This document shows positions 20,508 to 35,500 of a stretch of DNA of 64,000 nt, piece by piece. Numbering within the stretch: position 1 is the stretch's first letter; each line of letters starts with the position of its first letter. This DNA comes from Micromussa lordhowensis. Lineage: Eukaryota; Cnidaria; Anthozoa; Scleractinia; Lobophylliidae. The stretch is taken from assembly GCA_964020085.1 (NCBI GenBank), contig OZ026604.1, positions 2,827,967-2,891,966 of the forward strand, read 5' to 3'. Both the position numbers and the translations under genes were made by a program. Below the pieces are notes generated by a model. That model saw only the letters and a program-made list of their open reading frames with translations, was not told the DNA's origin and did not search any database.

Positions 20508-23500
20508 GTAAAGATATTAAATGTTGGTTTTTGTATTTATGTTATGCATTGTGAATGAAAATTATTGGAAGATGCAGTTTGATAACTTAGAAATTACAAA
20601 TGTGCTAGCTGCTGACATTTTGTGTATCTTTTAGAAGAAGTATATTTACTAAGCTTATATAATAATATGAAGCTTATTTAGATTATTATTGTGGAAAGTT
20701 TTTAACTTTAACTGCATGATGTAGGCATCTTCATAACTGTTCATGAATTGTGAAACATTTTTAAAATAATTGTCAAGAAGTAAGTATGTACATTTGAAGT
20801 TTTGTTTGACACTGACTCTTCTAAAACATTATAAAAAAACAAACAACATTTTTAGCTACCTTAACGAAGATGTTTTGAACGTTTGTCAAGCAGTATAAAA
20901 ATTTCTTGATTTTGTGAAAATTAAATGTGGTAATGTACTACTCAAATACTTCTTTCTCCATGCTTGGTTGTCAATATTTGTGTCAATGCTTTTGAGTGAA
21001 AATGAAGGCTAAATCTAACCAAAGGAGCATCTTATGTTTAATAATTTCATTATGAACTCTATTACAAATGTGCTGCTGACATTTTAGTGTATCTTTTAGA
21101 AGAAGTATATTTACTAAGCTTATATATATGAAGCTAATTTAGATTGGTATTGTGGAAAGTTTTTAACTTTAACTGCATGATGTAGGCATCTTCATAACTG
21201 TTCATGAATCGTGAAACATTTTTAAATTCATTGTCAAGGAGTAGTATATACATTCGAAGTTTTGTTTGACACTGACTCTTCTAAAACATAAAAAACAACA
21301 TTTTTAGCACCTTAACGAAGAGGTTTTGAGCGTTTGTCAAGCAGTTTAAAAATTTCTTGATTTTGTGAAAATTAAATGTGGTAATGTACTACTCAAATAC
21401 TTCTTTCTCCATGCTTGGTTGTCAATATTTGTGTCAATGCTTTTGAGTGAAAATGAAGGCTAAATCTAACCAGAAGAGCATCTTATGAACTGTACAGAAT
21501 GTAGAAAAATTTTAATTGGCTGAAAATGGAAATACTTTTACTGTATTTAACTTATACATGTAATTTCTTTGTTTTTAAATCTGAGCTTTCAACTTGGGAA
21601 TGCAGCTCATTCATGAGTGCAACTTTTACACAATTAATCTTCAAATGACACAGAAAAAAGGTTTAAAACCTTATTTACAAGGTGTGAAATTCCCTTTCTC
21701 CTCATTGACATAACAAAAAGTATTTTTATCATATTCATGTTATACTAACATTTATCTTACATGTATGATGCTTTATAAAAATTCTAAATTAACTGCACTT
21801 TGTGATTAACATTGTTAAAATCTCATAAGCTATAATAAAATTTAATTATAAATAATCCATATCAATTGACAAGAATATCTTTCTTTTACTTTTATTTTTA
21901 GATCATGTATTTGAGCAAAATGCAGAAGGACTAAGAGCACAAGTGGCTTATGAAAAGGCTCTAAGGGACGGCTTTGTGAATGTTTACCGTGGTCGGATAT
22001 TACTAATTGGTCAGGATCGTGCTGGTAAAACCAGTCTTAAGAAGAGTCTGTTGGGTCTGCCATTTGACCCTAAAGAACAGAGTACTGAGGGAATTGAAGT
22101 ACAGGCTTCAACATGTCAAATTGAAGTTGAACAAGTTAAGAACTGGCGTTCCACCCATGAGAACAAACCAGGATTGCTGGAATATTCAAAAGATATATCA
22201 AGGATAGTAGCAAATAAACTGTGTGACAGAACAATGGAATTCGAATTATATAGTGCTGATAATGATCCCAACAAGCATCAGGTTTGAATAAACTTAAATG
22301 TTTAAAGGTACAAAGTATATTCAATGCAGACATCTCAAATGTAGAAGAAACAGGTTAACTGTCACCTGAGAATTTGAGAACAAAAGCACTTCCTGTTTTT
22401 GTAGCTTGCAACATGTAACAAACAACCTGAACTGATGTATGTGCTGTAGGTTAGCTTCTATTTAAATGCTATCTTTGGATTAAGGTCAAGTCACCTCTCT
22501 CAGCTAGTTTTTGCTTGCCTGTCTTAGAGAAAGTCAACTATAATTAAATATTTGTAATGATGGAGCATTTTAAATCAGAGGAAATTTCCATCTGAATGCG
22601 TGGTTTGTGGAAGAGGTGGAACTGTCAGCCAGGGTCTTTTTCTGAGTACTAGTGGCTTACTTTTAATTGAAGGGTTCGGTGGAAAAAGGGCCTTAGGATT
22701 TTTACTCAAAAGTGAACTTTGTCAAAAACGCTCCAAATTTCGCATGCAGTTTTGTTTAGGTGCGTTAAACAATGTTCTGTATGTGTTTTCCTTGAAATTT
22801 GCTTCCTTTTTGAGATATTACGTATGCCAAAAAACACATTTTTCCAAGGGAATCCTCTGGGGACCTTTTCTTGAATGAAAAACAAAAGAAACCTTTTGTT
22901 TCGCTAAGCGATGAAGTCACTATAATACCTAAATCTCTTACATCTGCTTTGTTAGCGCAATGGATAAGGGGCTAAAGAGCCCAGACTCGTATTTGTTTTG
23001 CCGTGACAAGGGCTCGAGGGTTCGATACGAGGTCGGACAATCTTTTTTTTCGTTCTGTTCCTTTACTTCTATCAAAAATCAAGATATCTATTTAAAGAAA
23101 TTGCGTATTGAGTTTAACCCGTAAGAGAGAAATTTTATACTGTTTATTGTGACGTAAACACAACACGTGAGTTTCGATCGAGCGTCAAAGCAAATCTCAC
23201 TCAGAGCTGAAAAGAGATGTCATGCGTTACAGCTCTTTCGACTAATATCTTAAGCATTTTTTTTAAGTACCTTGTAGCCTGCCTGGTGGTTGAAAGGCAT
23301 CATAAAGCCTTGACAACCCGTAAGTCACCAACACGTTTTAAAGACGCAAAATGTGTTCTGTAACTTCCAACGCAACTGATATCGGCGTTTGAAGTCAGGT
23401 CGATCCAGGCAGCAAAGTCCAAGAGCAGTTCTTGCCCAAGAAAAAAACCCTGTCGTGAGTTGTGGCCCATTTGCCAAGCGTTGCTAGCATCAAAGTTTGG

Positions 23501-26500
23501 AAAGTGAGAACTGCTTTTAGACTTATAAAATTTGTCTTGTATCATCCGCCATGTTTACCCGCGCACGAGGTGTAAAGGAACCTTCCCGGCATGCATTGCG
23601 ATCACGTTCGGCAGGACAAGACAAGACGAGACGATATTTCTTAACTAATTACAGAGCTTGTTTTTTTCCTTTTTATTCCATCATAATAATGACCAACAAG
23701 AAGCGATCGATTGAAACATAGATCTGTGATCCAGGTTGCCTTGATTTTATTTCAAATCGGCATGATTTGTAGTGTTTCAAATTTCTGGGATCAGAGGCCA
23801 TGCAGATGAGACTTGTACGACGGTTTCACAAAAGGGTAAATCTGTTTATCTGTCAGCCCTACATTTTTGAGCTTATACGTTGCAAGCAGTTAACATTTTG
23901 TTGTTTTCTAAGTGAAAACAACATGCTTTCGTTCAAGGGTTAACGTGAAATCAACATTTCAACCTATTTAAGCCTGAAATGGCCGTTTTTGAGCTTACGC
24001 GCTGCGTGAAATGACTAGCTTGCTCGCTTTTAAGTGAAACAAAAGTGCTCGCTGTCATGCCTTAACGTTAAATCAACATTTTAACCTATTTAGGCCTGAA
24101 ATGGCCGTTTTTGAACTTACGCGCTGCGTAAAATGACTAGCTTGCTCGCTTTTAAGCAAAACAAAAGTGCTCGCTGTCATGCGTTAACGTTAAATCAACA
24201 TTTTAATGGTTTTGAAAACCTGAATTCAACATTTTTTAAGGTTACACGTTGCGAAAGATCAATATTTTGCTGGATTTTAAGTGAAATTACCGTCTTTGCG
24301 GTCACGCGCTGACGTGACAACAAATACAGGTTTTTTTGCATACGTAATATCTCGAAAACGAAGCAAATTTCAGGGAAAACACATACAGAACATTGTTTAA
24401 CGCACCTAAACAAAACTGCATGCGAAATTTGGAGCGTTTTTGACAAAGTTCACTTTTGAGTAAAAATCCTAACGCCCTTTTTCCACCGAACCCTTCAATT
24501 GTTATGTCGCTGATCATTCTTTTTGTTTCGTACTTTAATTCTAGGTTGAGGAGATTGTAGACTGTGAAATTTCCTCACCATTAATTAAAGCAAAAGCAAT
24601 GTCAGAGCAGTCCCATGTTAACAATGGTGAACATTTGCCTGAATGTGGAAGTGAAATTGAGTTGATTGAGCCTGAGGTAATGATCAATGTCACTTCACCT
24701 CCTGATGATGTCACAAAACATGTTCATCAGTTGCTAAAGTATGTTAGAGGTAAACATGGCAAAAGTGACATCACCAAAGGAGAATCTGTTTTAAGCATGG
24801 ATGTGTGGGATTTTGCCGGACAGCAGCTCTACTATGCATCTCACCCTCTTTTCTTATCATCACGTGCACTGTATATTTTAGTGCACAACCTCGACAAACC
24901 ATTACTTGCACAAGCTCAGCCCTGTGTTAGACAAGGAACTAGTGATATTCCTTTGAAGAACCCAAAGAATGAAACAAATCTGGAGAATTTGCTATCATGG
25001 CTTGCTACAATTCACAGCATTACACAAGTGAAAGGAGAACAAGATATTGGTACTCCAAGTAGGCTGCCCTATCTGCGACCTCCGGTACTCATCGTAGGCA
25101 CACATGCTGACAAACAATCTCCTCGATACATTGCTGGGGTGAAATCAGAAATACAGAAGAGGATTTCTGGTAAGGAATATGGGAAACATGTGGTCCCACC
25201 ATTGTTCAGCATTGATAACACAAGCTCACTTATCAGGAATAGGATAAAGAGAGTTTTCAGACAGGGTCCAAAGGAACAAAAACATCAGACAGGTATTAAC
25301 TAGTACTAATGTATGGTTGTGTAAAATTGATTTATAGCAATAATAATAACTACCAAGTTATTTACTTGCACAGTGTTCCAGCCAGAAAATTTTACTTGAG
25401 GGCCAAAGTGGCCCCTGAAAACCTTTTTTAGGAGCCAATGTTTTAGGAAAGGGGGCAATGAATTGAAAGCTGCAGAAGGAAAAAATGCATCAGGGTACCA
25501 AGGAAAATAGGATCTATGATAAAATTTAACAAGTACTACTCTATTAAAGTTTCTTTTGAATCAGAAAGTGGCAGTTGTCGTTTTGTTCATGACTGACTGT
25601 TCAGCTTCATTTGTTTCACATCAAGAAGTCTTGGAAAGTTACAGTAATGACTATGCACTACAGAATATATGCTAGTTGAAATGAGAATTGGGCTAATTCC
25701 CCAATCATATATCAACGTATGGCTTGCGAAAAATTCTCCTGTCTTTCTCTGCTTTCCAGACAGAGAGAGATTGTGCAAAGTCGAATTCCTCCAGTGATCT
25801 CCCTTCAATGGAGATCATGCATCATTAGGTGATTCAGGGCTGCATTTTCAATTGTTTCGTGATTTGCTTTTTATAAGGTTTTTTGTTAGAGAACCCCCTT
25901 TCACAGTCTGCTGGGTGTATTAGCAAGATTAAAGCCAATTCAGCCAGAGTAATCAGGTTCGGAAGGACATATTAATTTTGTGATTCTGATACATTATCAC
26001 CCAGAACAAGGACATTTTGTCACGAGGGTACTTCTGCTGCAGTACTAGACGCTTGACAATGCTCCACTTCCTCCTACATGCTGGACCATCGATTACAGCT
26101 GCAATAACACCATTCTCTGTTTTTTGCTTTTTTTTTTCCTGTAATGTTCTATGAGTATTTCTAGCTTGTCATTGCCATAATCATCAAGGACCTCAGAGCT
26201 AATACTTCAAAGGGAGACAAAACATTCTTGCTCTCCTTTGGAAACCTCTTCTGAAGGTTGGATTCAAGAGCTTCAACAAAGTCAGCTTTGACTTTCTGCA
26301 CAGTTGATATTTGACTTGCACTCACTTTAACCATGTATTCTTCAAGTGTAAACTCAGACCCTCCTGCTTCAGCTTCTCTTTGAGGTCTTTCTGATGTTTC
26401 CCTTGTTCACAAGCTACTTTGATGTGCCGAACAGTAGCATCAACAACTGGGGATACTGCTGCCAGGTCAAGGTCCTTCTTCTGAAATACCAGGTTTAGTT

Positions 26501-29500
26501 GGGTGGTGATTGGAATTACGTCGATAAGGAAATGAGTGATACCAATAAATTCATATTCAGTGATCTTCTTTAGAAACCCTTTGGCCTTGGCAAAATATGT
26601 AACAAGTGCACCCCATGAATGATAAATGGCATATAGAGCATTGTAGAAGGAAAAACAACGCATACTGTGGACTTCTTTTATTTTAAGAACATCACTTTCA
26701 AGAACTTCCTGTACTTTCTTCAAACCCTGTGAACACTTTGCAGACTTACTGAAGTAATAATAGATGTCAGTAATGATCTGCTGCTAATTCTTCAGCTTCG
26801 CAATGTCAGGCTGACTCGTGCAAAGAGCAAGTTGGTGTGCAAGACAATGTACATTAAATGTACATAAATGTACATTAATGTACATTACAATGAAGGAAAA
26901 CCCAATGCTTTTTATTGGTTTTCCTTCATTAATGCACTCACTCCTCCCTTGTGGCCTGTCATGACTGAAGCCCCATCGCTCCCTAATCCAAACACTTTGC
27001 TTAACACAGGAGGGGGAACATGATTCTCCTTTAGGACAGTTTTCAAGCAATCCAGTATAGCTGTAGCTTTTCCATCTGACAGGTCAGGATTCTTTACAAA
27101 CCGAGTTGTAGGAACAAAATCTTCAGTCATGAAACGAACGTAAACAACAAGTTTCTGAGTGACTGAAATGTCTGTACTTTCATCAACAAGGACACTTACA
27201 AACCGACTTTGCTGAATCTGCCTCTCTATTTCCTTTGCAATGACGACAGCACAAACACCCTGGAATTCTTCAGCTGCTTGGTTAGACATATACTTTCCAT
27301 TTTCACCACAATCCAGTTTGTCAACGTTTGGGCAACCAGCCTGATGTAGCAGTTTCATCAATGAACCAAATTTTCCTGTGGCCACATTTTCTTATGGAAG
27401 CCAATAGGCTGTTTTCTGTGCTGTAGTGATAGCTTCCTCTTGATGGGTGAGCGCTCTTGCTATGGCTTGTTTGAGATCTGTCTGCGTGTTAGAAGCCAAT
27501 AATGCATTTCTGAGATCAGTGCTCTCAGCGTGTCTTGTGAGCAACGAAGTTTTGAAGTTTGTGCATCCAGTAGTAAAAGAGGACTGTTTCCCAAAGCGGA
27601 TACACAGTTCACATAACATCCTCTTTTCACTGTTGCGTTTCAACCAACTGTAGTCGTTCAACCACCAAGTATTAAACTTCCTGTGACTTATCAGTCGCTT
27701 CTTCATCACTTTCATTGTCTTTTTCCTCCATTTCACTTTCCACTGCTTCTTTGTTTGTTGAGAAAAAACTCGCGATAGACCTTGTTGTCGAAGCGGAAAA
27801 TTGTCTTTTGCTGGACACAACACCATAAATATCCATGAGTATGTACGTTGCTACTGCACTAAGTCCAGGCTATATTGTGTCCAGGCTACTTAATTGCAGT
27901 TATGATGCTGAATTATTCCACCAGGTGCTGATTGATCAAATGCAGTCCGCTATTTGGCATTGTTCTTGTTTTGAACTGTAAAGGATGGCTTTTAAAATAC
28001 TATGGCTGTGTTAAGCCTGCAGCCTTGTAAAAGAAAGGGGCCAAATTGGCCCTTTTCTCATTTTTGGGGGGCCATTTCTGATTTCAACGTGGGATTCCCG
28101 CAATGGTGTGGTCTGACAGAAACACTGCTTGCACTGACTGACATTTGCACCCATTGTTACTGTGCATCCTTTCCGTTCATGAAATCCATGTCGCAACATT
28201 ACGCCACGTCATACATCAAATGTGCACACTAAAGATGAAATAGGGCAAGCCTAGGGCTTGGCACTGGGTGCACTAACTTTGCCTGCAATTTACTCTCTTG
28301 GATGCTTGGTGACCCCCATTTTACTTTCCGTAGATCAATTCCTTTCCTGATTTTATCCTTTTTTTTGCAAATATTTCACTTTTCTCTCTTCTGAGTGACC
28401 TTTTCTATGAATTATGAGGATGGACAAGGCTATTATTTATTTTATTATTATTTAGTCTTTTTCTAGGCCTTTTCTCCCTTAAGGAATTATATCAGCTCTA
28501 AAATTTTACTTGAAACATACTCAATTGTGTTGAATTGAGTATAATTTCACTAATGTAACTAATAATTTTTATGGCCGATAGTTGTTAGCTAGCATTGTCT
28601 TAAAATAATTAAAACCTCTTAAAAATGTATGGTCTTCAATACGCCTTATCTCAAAAACAAGCACAGTAACCCCCCCCCCCTTTTGGGTTTTTTTGGGAAA
28701 AAAATGATCTTTATAAAGATTACCTTGTAATGTTGACTTGTAAAAAAATCTATCTATGGGAACATTTTAAGCGTGGACTTCCTTAATTGAACAAACAATG
28801 CACAATTTTTAGATTATATTGAGCCCACCTGAGCTCACCTTAACCTGAGCTGATGATATGGTCATGTGACACTAGCCAGTGGATACCTTGTTTTGACAGG
28901 TGTCAATTGACTATAATCAAAGATGTTTGCTGTAAATCAAGGCTACATGCCTCTGTCAACCTATCAGCTGAAGTATGGCCTTTATGTTGTGTGATGTTGT
29001 CGTCGTCATGCGCACACACCTGCGAGCAATACCGCTGTCCACGATGACCATTAGAAAAGCAAGTCATAGGTTCCTAATATGAGTGTGGTGCTTGCAGTAT
29101 ATATTCTTGCAACTAATGTTAGTCTCTTTAGAGCCAAAATGCGTGACTATGATATATATATATTTTTTTATTTTTATTTAAACATATTTGTAATTGTTTG
29201 CCCCAAAAGCACCTAGGCTTATCAAGGGGGCTCACAATAATACAGTAATCAGGCTTACAACTAAACAGACGGACACAAACATCACACAAAGTCACAACAA
29301 ATAAATTTACATAACTAGAGGACAGACAGTGGCCATTGAGAGGCAATTTGTACTATTAAAAAATTACATCAGTAGAAAAGTATTAAATCTAGTCACCTCA
29401 GTCTATTAACTATGATTAAAATAACAGTCAAACAGTGGTCATCGAAAAGCGATTAGTACTCATTATAAAATGCTGGACTTCACGAAATAAAGCACAGTTA

Positions 29501-32500
29501 ATATCATAATTTACAGATTTAACGCTGTACAGTAAGAAATTAATTTTCCTAGCATCGCTGCTTGATGACCACGTTTCACCGAGAATAGCAGCAGCAGAGG
29601 TAAAGAGGACATTACGTTGAACAAAAAGAAGTGTTTCACCGATTCAGAGTCAAGACCGCACTCGCAAAAAGGCGATGCACAACCGTTAATTTTAAACAAA
29701 TATTCTCTTAGACAAGAAAAACCCAGTCTAAGGCGGGTATGATCGATTGATGCGCGCCTTGAAAAAGAGAAATCAAATAACTTATTATAACTATGGGGAA
29801 AGAGAGTTGACCTTAATTTAGCTTTAAAAGTGGGAAGAGCTACAGAGTTTCGAACATCTAGGTCCAGAGAAGTTCCAACCAACTATGATATATGCCCTCA
29901 ATGTTTGACTGACAGGCACACTATAGATCACATGTTTTTACATTGCTCTCTAAGTTCATCCTTTTGGAGCTCATTTCAAAACTGGTGGGTTAGTAAAACT
30001 AAGAAAACTGTCACTTTATCAAATACATGTAGTATGATCTTATACAGAATTTTTGAGAATATGGAATACATATATTTCCTTGAATTATGCCCTTCTTATC
30101 GCAAAGTACTCTATATATAATAGCTGCTTTCACGAAAAAGAGCTTTGTTTTGACAGCTTTCTAGCACTCTTCAAGGAAAAAATTAATATACAGCGAGAAA
30201 TTGCTATAGCCAACAACAAAATTACAAAATTTAATAAAACATATGGAAAGATCTTGTAAATTTTTTTCTCTGCTTTTCTTCAACTTTCTTTAGTTCTTTT
30301 TTATTTTTGTTTTTGTTAACTTACATTTAATGAGTACATTCTTTTACTAATCCGTAGCGTCTTCTCTTCGTTTCTTTATTCCCACTTTTTTTTGCCGAAA
30401 TTAAGTCTTGCAAGTTAATCATATTGGTAGTAAAATTATTATAGTCTATGTAGCTCCAAATTACAAATAAGAAAAATGTAAATGTAAATTTAAGGATAAG
30501 GTTAAAGAACCTGTATTAGTATTGTAAGTGGTGACAGTACCTTTGGTGTATTATAAGTAACGTAAGTAGCTTTATCGTATTGCAGTAGAGTGATAATAAA
30601 ATAAAAAAAACGGTAAAAAAAAAAATGAGTGTGGTGCCAGAGCTCTGCTAACATTGAAAATGAATTTTCACATAGATCAGAACAGACTTTCTTTCTGGCT
30701 TGCTGGCGTGCTTTTGTTGTTTGCTCTCATAACTTTGTTGCTTGCTCTTGTCACCAGGTTTTAACCTATTCACAGGTTACTACATCCCCCCTGTAAGGAT
30801 ATCTCAATTATGTGTTACCACAGGATCAGTGTCAAAATGTATGTTATTTATTTTCAGTGCAAGAGGGGAAGACAGATGACATTCAAGAACTGCGGAACAA
30901 AATCATGGAGGTGTTGAGACAGGAACCATATATGGGGGAAAAGATACCAGTCAGGTTAATAATATATAATATAGTCTTGTTTGTGGGTCTGTGTCTAGGT
31001 ATTGTTGCACTGACATTGGTGGAGAAGAAATAGGCCAATATCGATATATTATAATTCTAACTTGGCTCTGAGGCTTAAATAAAAGAAATAATTCACCCCT
31101 CATCCTCGGTGCGAGTTCTTTTTGGTGGGCAAAAATGCTTGTTGCAGCTCAGTTAATTTGCCAGATGCCTGGCCCTTATTAAAATCCCTGTTCTTGACAA
31201 CGTTTGGATGGCTTTCGTAAACTAGCAAATCAAATTCCAAGAACTGTGGCAGGTAGCTGGGATACATGTGTGTTGTTTGAATACAAATGTACCATCTTGG
31301 CAAATCTGCTTTAATTTACAGTTCATGCACTCTCATTGTTGGCGATTTGAAATGAAAGCAATGAAAACATTAATATTATATGGCGAGGATTTGAAGTAGC
31401 TGGTAAAGGTTAATCAAAACTTTTTAAAGTGGTGACGGTATGCCCTGAATGACAATCTTTGTGGTAAATAATAGAAATAATGGCTTGTCGTGAAATGTGA
31501 TTCATTATCTCTGATCTCTTTTAGATGGTTTCTGTTTGAAAAGGTGATTGAAGATTTGATAGCGCAAAAGATTTATCACAGACATCTAGAGCAACTTCAA
31601 AGCTATGCCAAAAAGCATTGCTTTATAGAAGATGCAGATGAGTTTGCTAGCATGATCAGTTTCTACCATGGCCTTGGTATGATTATCAAGCATCGCAGCA
31701 CAGTTGTTCTGAAGGCTCAGTGGCTGATTGATCTATTGAATCAGCTGATAACCATTCCACACTTTAATAAAAAGGTAGGAAAATAATTTCAATATTAGAA
31801 ATTTAAGAGGTTTTTCCTTTACCTAATCTTTTACCTCAAGTGGTTCTAGTGACTGTTTTGAAGTGGTACTATGATCAAATTTTTACCCCTTGATATTTTA
31901 GGTTTATCACATAGAATTCCCTGAAAGAATAAAAACGCTATTTACCATTTGCAAATACCTGCATTAGTTCCAGAGATATTTAAATTTGAAAATGTGTAAA
32001 TTATGCAAATGAGATGACTGATGACTCCATATACTCAACCCAATACACCGAATGCAAATATGGCGGTCCACTCGGTCGCCGCCCGGGACGAGTTGTATGA
32101 AAGCGAGGCTAGTGAGGCCTCTGTGTTTTGTTTTGTGAATGCTTCCCCATGCAGAAAAGTCTTGCTTCGTTGTCAATCCGGTCTTTTCTATTTCGGTATG
32201 CCTACGAGTTGTTGTGTTTCTGAATGCCACCAGAAGAGAGCGAAAATATTACACCGTTCGCTTGTAAGGGAAAATAGTATATCCATGTGATTCGTTGAGA
32301 CGAAGGAAGTGAGTTCACGATCGCTGCGGGAACGAAAGTTTGTTCGCTACATTTCAGGTTAGAAGATCCTAGAAAATCGTTTAAATGACGAGCTTATGTG
32401 GTGTCTAGTAGTGTTCCACATGATTTGCATAGCGAGTACCTTACCCAAGGTAAAGAAAAGCTCCTCTTGAAATACATCCTCTGTCTCAAAAGAAGAAGTT

Positions 32501-35500
32501 GTTTACGTCTGCGTCCACTCGCGCGGAATTGCACTAGACAAATATTACGGTGGAATCACCAAGCGAATGAACTTAAGCTGCACTGTTCGTTGAAACAAGT
32601 GAAAGCAAATGTCAACGATTTGGAGTTAAATGCGATCTGTTACATATTTGCTTAGATCTTCCAGCCTGAAATGTAGCGAACAAACGTTTTCAGTTCCCTC
32701 TGCGATCGTGGACTCCGTCTGTTTTCCCCTCAGAGGGACGGGCAAACAAAAAGAAAAAGGAAACACTTTCTCTCCTGTGGAAGATTTCACTCCCTTCTGG
32801 TGGCATCCAGAAACACAAAACTCGCAGGTAGGGCGAAATGAAACAGACCAGATCCACGACGAAGCAAGACATTTCTGGGGAAGCATTGTCAAAAACAAAA
32901 CACAGAGGCCTCACTAGCCTCGCTTTCATACAACTCGTCCCGGGCGGCGACCGAGTGGTCCGCCATATTTGCATTCGGTGTATATTATCTCAAGTATATA
33001 ATAAGAGCTATCTTGGCCAATTTGCACCGCAGACCATTGAAACTTGGCAGGCTAATAGTTCTACAGGAAGCACACCTACGGCTATAAAAAGTTCTGTTCC
33101 CATGGCAACCTACTCTTTTCCAGTCCCCACCCACTTTATTTTGATATGTTAGTGATTTTCAGGTCGAAAAACACTTAATGGGGCTATAAACCCTAGCTAA
33201 CATATTTATATGCCTGCTGGATCATGCATATGAGGTGCCATTTGCAAATATGAAAATGGAATGCTGAGGGTGTCCAGAAATTCCCTTAATTTTGGGGATG
33301 TCTGGACCCAGTATGTTGCCATGGTAACAAAACTTTTAAGCTTGTATTGTGGAGTACCTCTAGTAGAATCTTACTGCAAAGAATCAAACATTTCTGATAC
33401 AAAGTGGCTGAGATATCTTTTTTCATCACATATGAGCAAAATTTGCATATTTTAAAAACTCGAATATCTCTGGAATGAAGAGAGATATTTGAAAAAAGTA
33501 AACAAAATTTTTCTTCTCATACAGACTACTTGTTTATGTTATAAAATGGCTTCAATAGGAAAGATGCGATTTTCATCATAGTACCACTTCAAATATTTGT
33601 TTAGTTGAAAAACATTAATCTATGGTATGTACACAAACATGTATTTGTTCATCTTTCTATGAATTTGGCCAACCCTTTAGACAATTATACCATTGTAGAT
33701 GATGCACTATTTATTACTGTAGATGCATGTACATTAATTGATTAACTATCAAGTTAGTAAGACCAAATAGCAGATATAAATATTTTCAAACTGTATAGCT
33801 GCAGCTTTCATAGACCCTTTGCATAAATGGCGCCTGAATTTGAATAACAATACTTTTTACATCCTTAGCCTTGTACTTATGTTTCAAGACAATGGATTTT
33901 TCACATGAATGTGAGACTTGGGATGTATAAGTATTGTTCTTCAAATATCAGCACCATTTATGCAAAGGGTCTATGGAATGTCAATTTTAATTATAACTTG
34001 TTGGCACAAGTAATTACTTAGTAAACGGTCGTATACTTACACTTTACGTTTTTGTTTTCTAATTACAACATCACAAAACCAAAATATGTCCCAACCACAT
34101 ATTAGAGCAAACAAATAATACATATGGGTGGAGGTGATTAAAACATTTGGTCATTGCAAATTGTTATATCTACATTGGAGCAATTCAGTAAGCTTATCAT
34201 ATGCTAGGAATGTCAGTACTACATGAAGAAACATCTGTCAGTCTGTTTTAAATGAATGTATGTCCCAGAATTTCTGTTTTGATAAATAACAGTACCAATG
34301 TACATGTAGTTTTGACATAAAACCAGACTGCTACTTTATGAATGGACTTACAAGGATGCCAATGTCAACAAAGTATTAATCCTCATGTTTGGCTGAAGAA
34401 GCCAGGTTGCTTTATGCATTACTTATAACTGCATGCTAAAATGTCATTCTGATGTCTTCTTAGGATCCTGTACACACCAAGTATTGGGATGAACTGAAGA
34501 AAAACGGCATCCTTTGCATGGAACATGTTGATTATGTTTTTTCCAAGTTTATTCAACAAGGCAGTATCAAAGATGACATCTTGGACATGATGGAGCAATT
34601 TGGTTTAATTGCCAAGTTCTCATCCTCCCCAAGTGATGTAAAGTACTTTGTACCAGCTCAACTTGAACCGTCATCTGAAGATTTTTGTCAAATGGAGCCA
34701 TCCCACACTGATCCATGTCCTTTGTATCTCCACTTTGTTCATGGTTTTGTCCCTCATGGTCTTTTCTCACAGTTTGTGTCGCAAACCATTCGTTGGTGTT
34801 GTAAGAAGACTTGGCCCATGGAGCACCCCATGCTATACCAAAATGGAGCTTGTTTTTTTATTGGAAAGCAAGTCCATAATTTCATTCTCATTTGCAAGAA
34901 GAGTTTCATTAAGATCGTCTTAAGGCAAAGAATGCAAAGTCATCAGTTGTCAGCAGAGAAGTCGGAAGAACTACCTACGCTAGTTCGGGAGTTTGTAGAG
35001 AGAACTTTGCAAACCTTGTCACAGGAGCTGCCATACCTGAGCGGACTGCAGTATGAGTTGTGTGTAGCCTGCCCATACTGTCATCAAGGCAGAGATGGGG
35101 TTGGTCAAGAGTGTTCTAACCATGGCAAATCGTCATGTGATGACGAGGAGTGCTTCCACCTCCTTAAAATGAAAGGGGATCAACCACTGATCTGTACTAG
35201 GAAGCCCTGGGGTGAAGAGCACCCTGTCCATGGACTGGAGAAATGGTTCTTCAAGAGAACAAGCCAGGTACTTCATTCATACAGTCTTTATATTTAATGA
35301 AAATCTACTTTCCGTATAAAGGCAATTACTGTTTCACATGAGTGGAGGACTATACAGGTGAGCTGTGTCTGAAAGGAGGTAGTGATTTCAGAAGTTGAAG
35401 AATAAAATGCCTTAAATCATGACAGGATCCTGTGAGATCTTATTTGTTAGGATCATGATAACTAGGAATGGTGTTTTAGTGTTTAGTGTCTGAGTGATTG

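Larger units (their letters stand above)
22669..24496. mobile_element. 1.83-kb DNA transposon with TIRs of about 170 bp (Roco intron 2)
   Basis: The left arm GAAGGGTTCGGTGGAAAAAG... (to about 22843) is inverted at about 24319-24496, and AATT flanks both ends. It carries no transposase. Inside are a tRNA-like stretch and an array of 122-bp tandem repeats. Confidence 0.85.

Noticed and set aside
22945..23041. Functional tRNA gene
   Set aside because: The A and B boxes are there, but the acceptor stem does not pair and the arm between them is too long, so I list it only as a relic.
28000..28270. Right end of the hAT element
   Set aside because: No inverse of CAGTGTTCCAGCC and no 8-bp duplication could be seen, so the border is left open.
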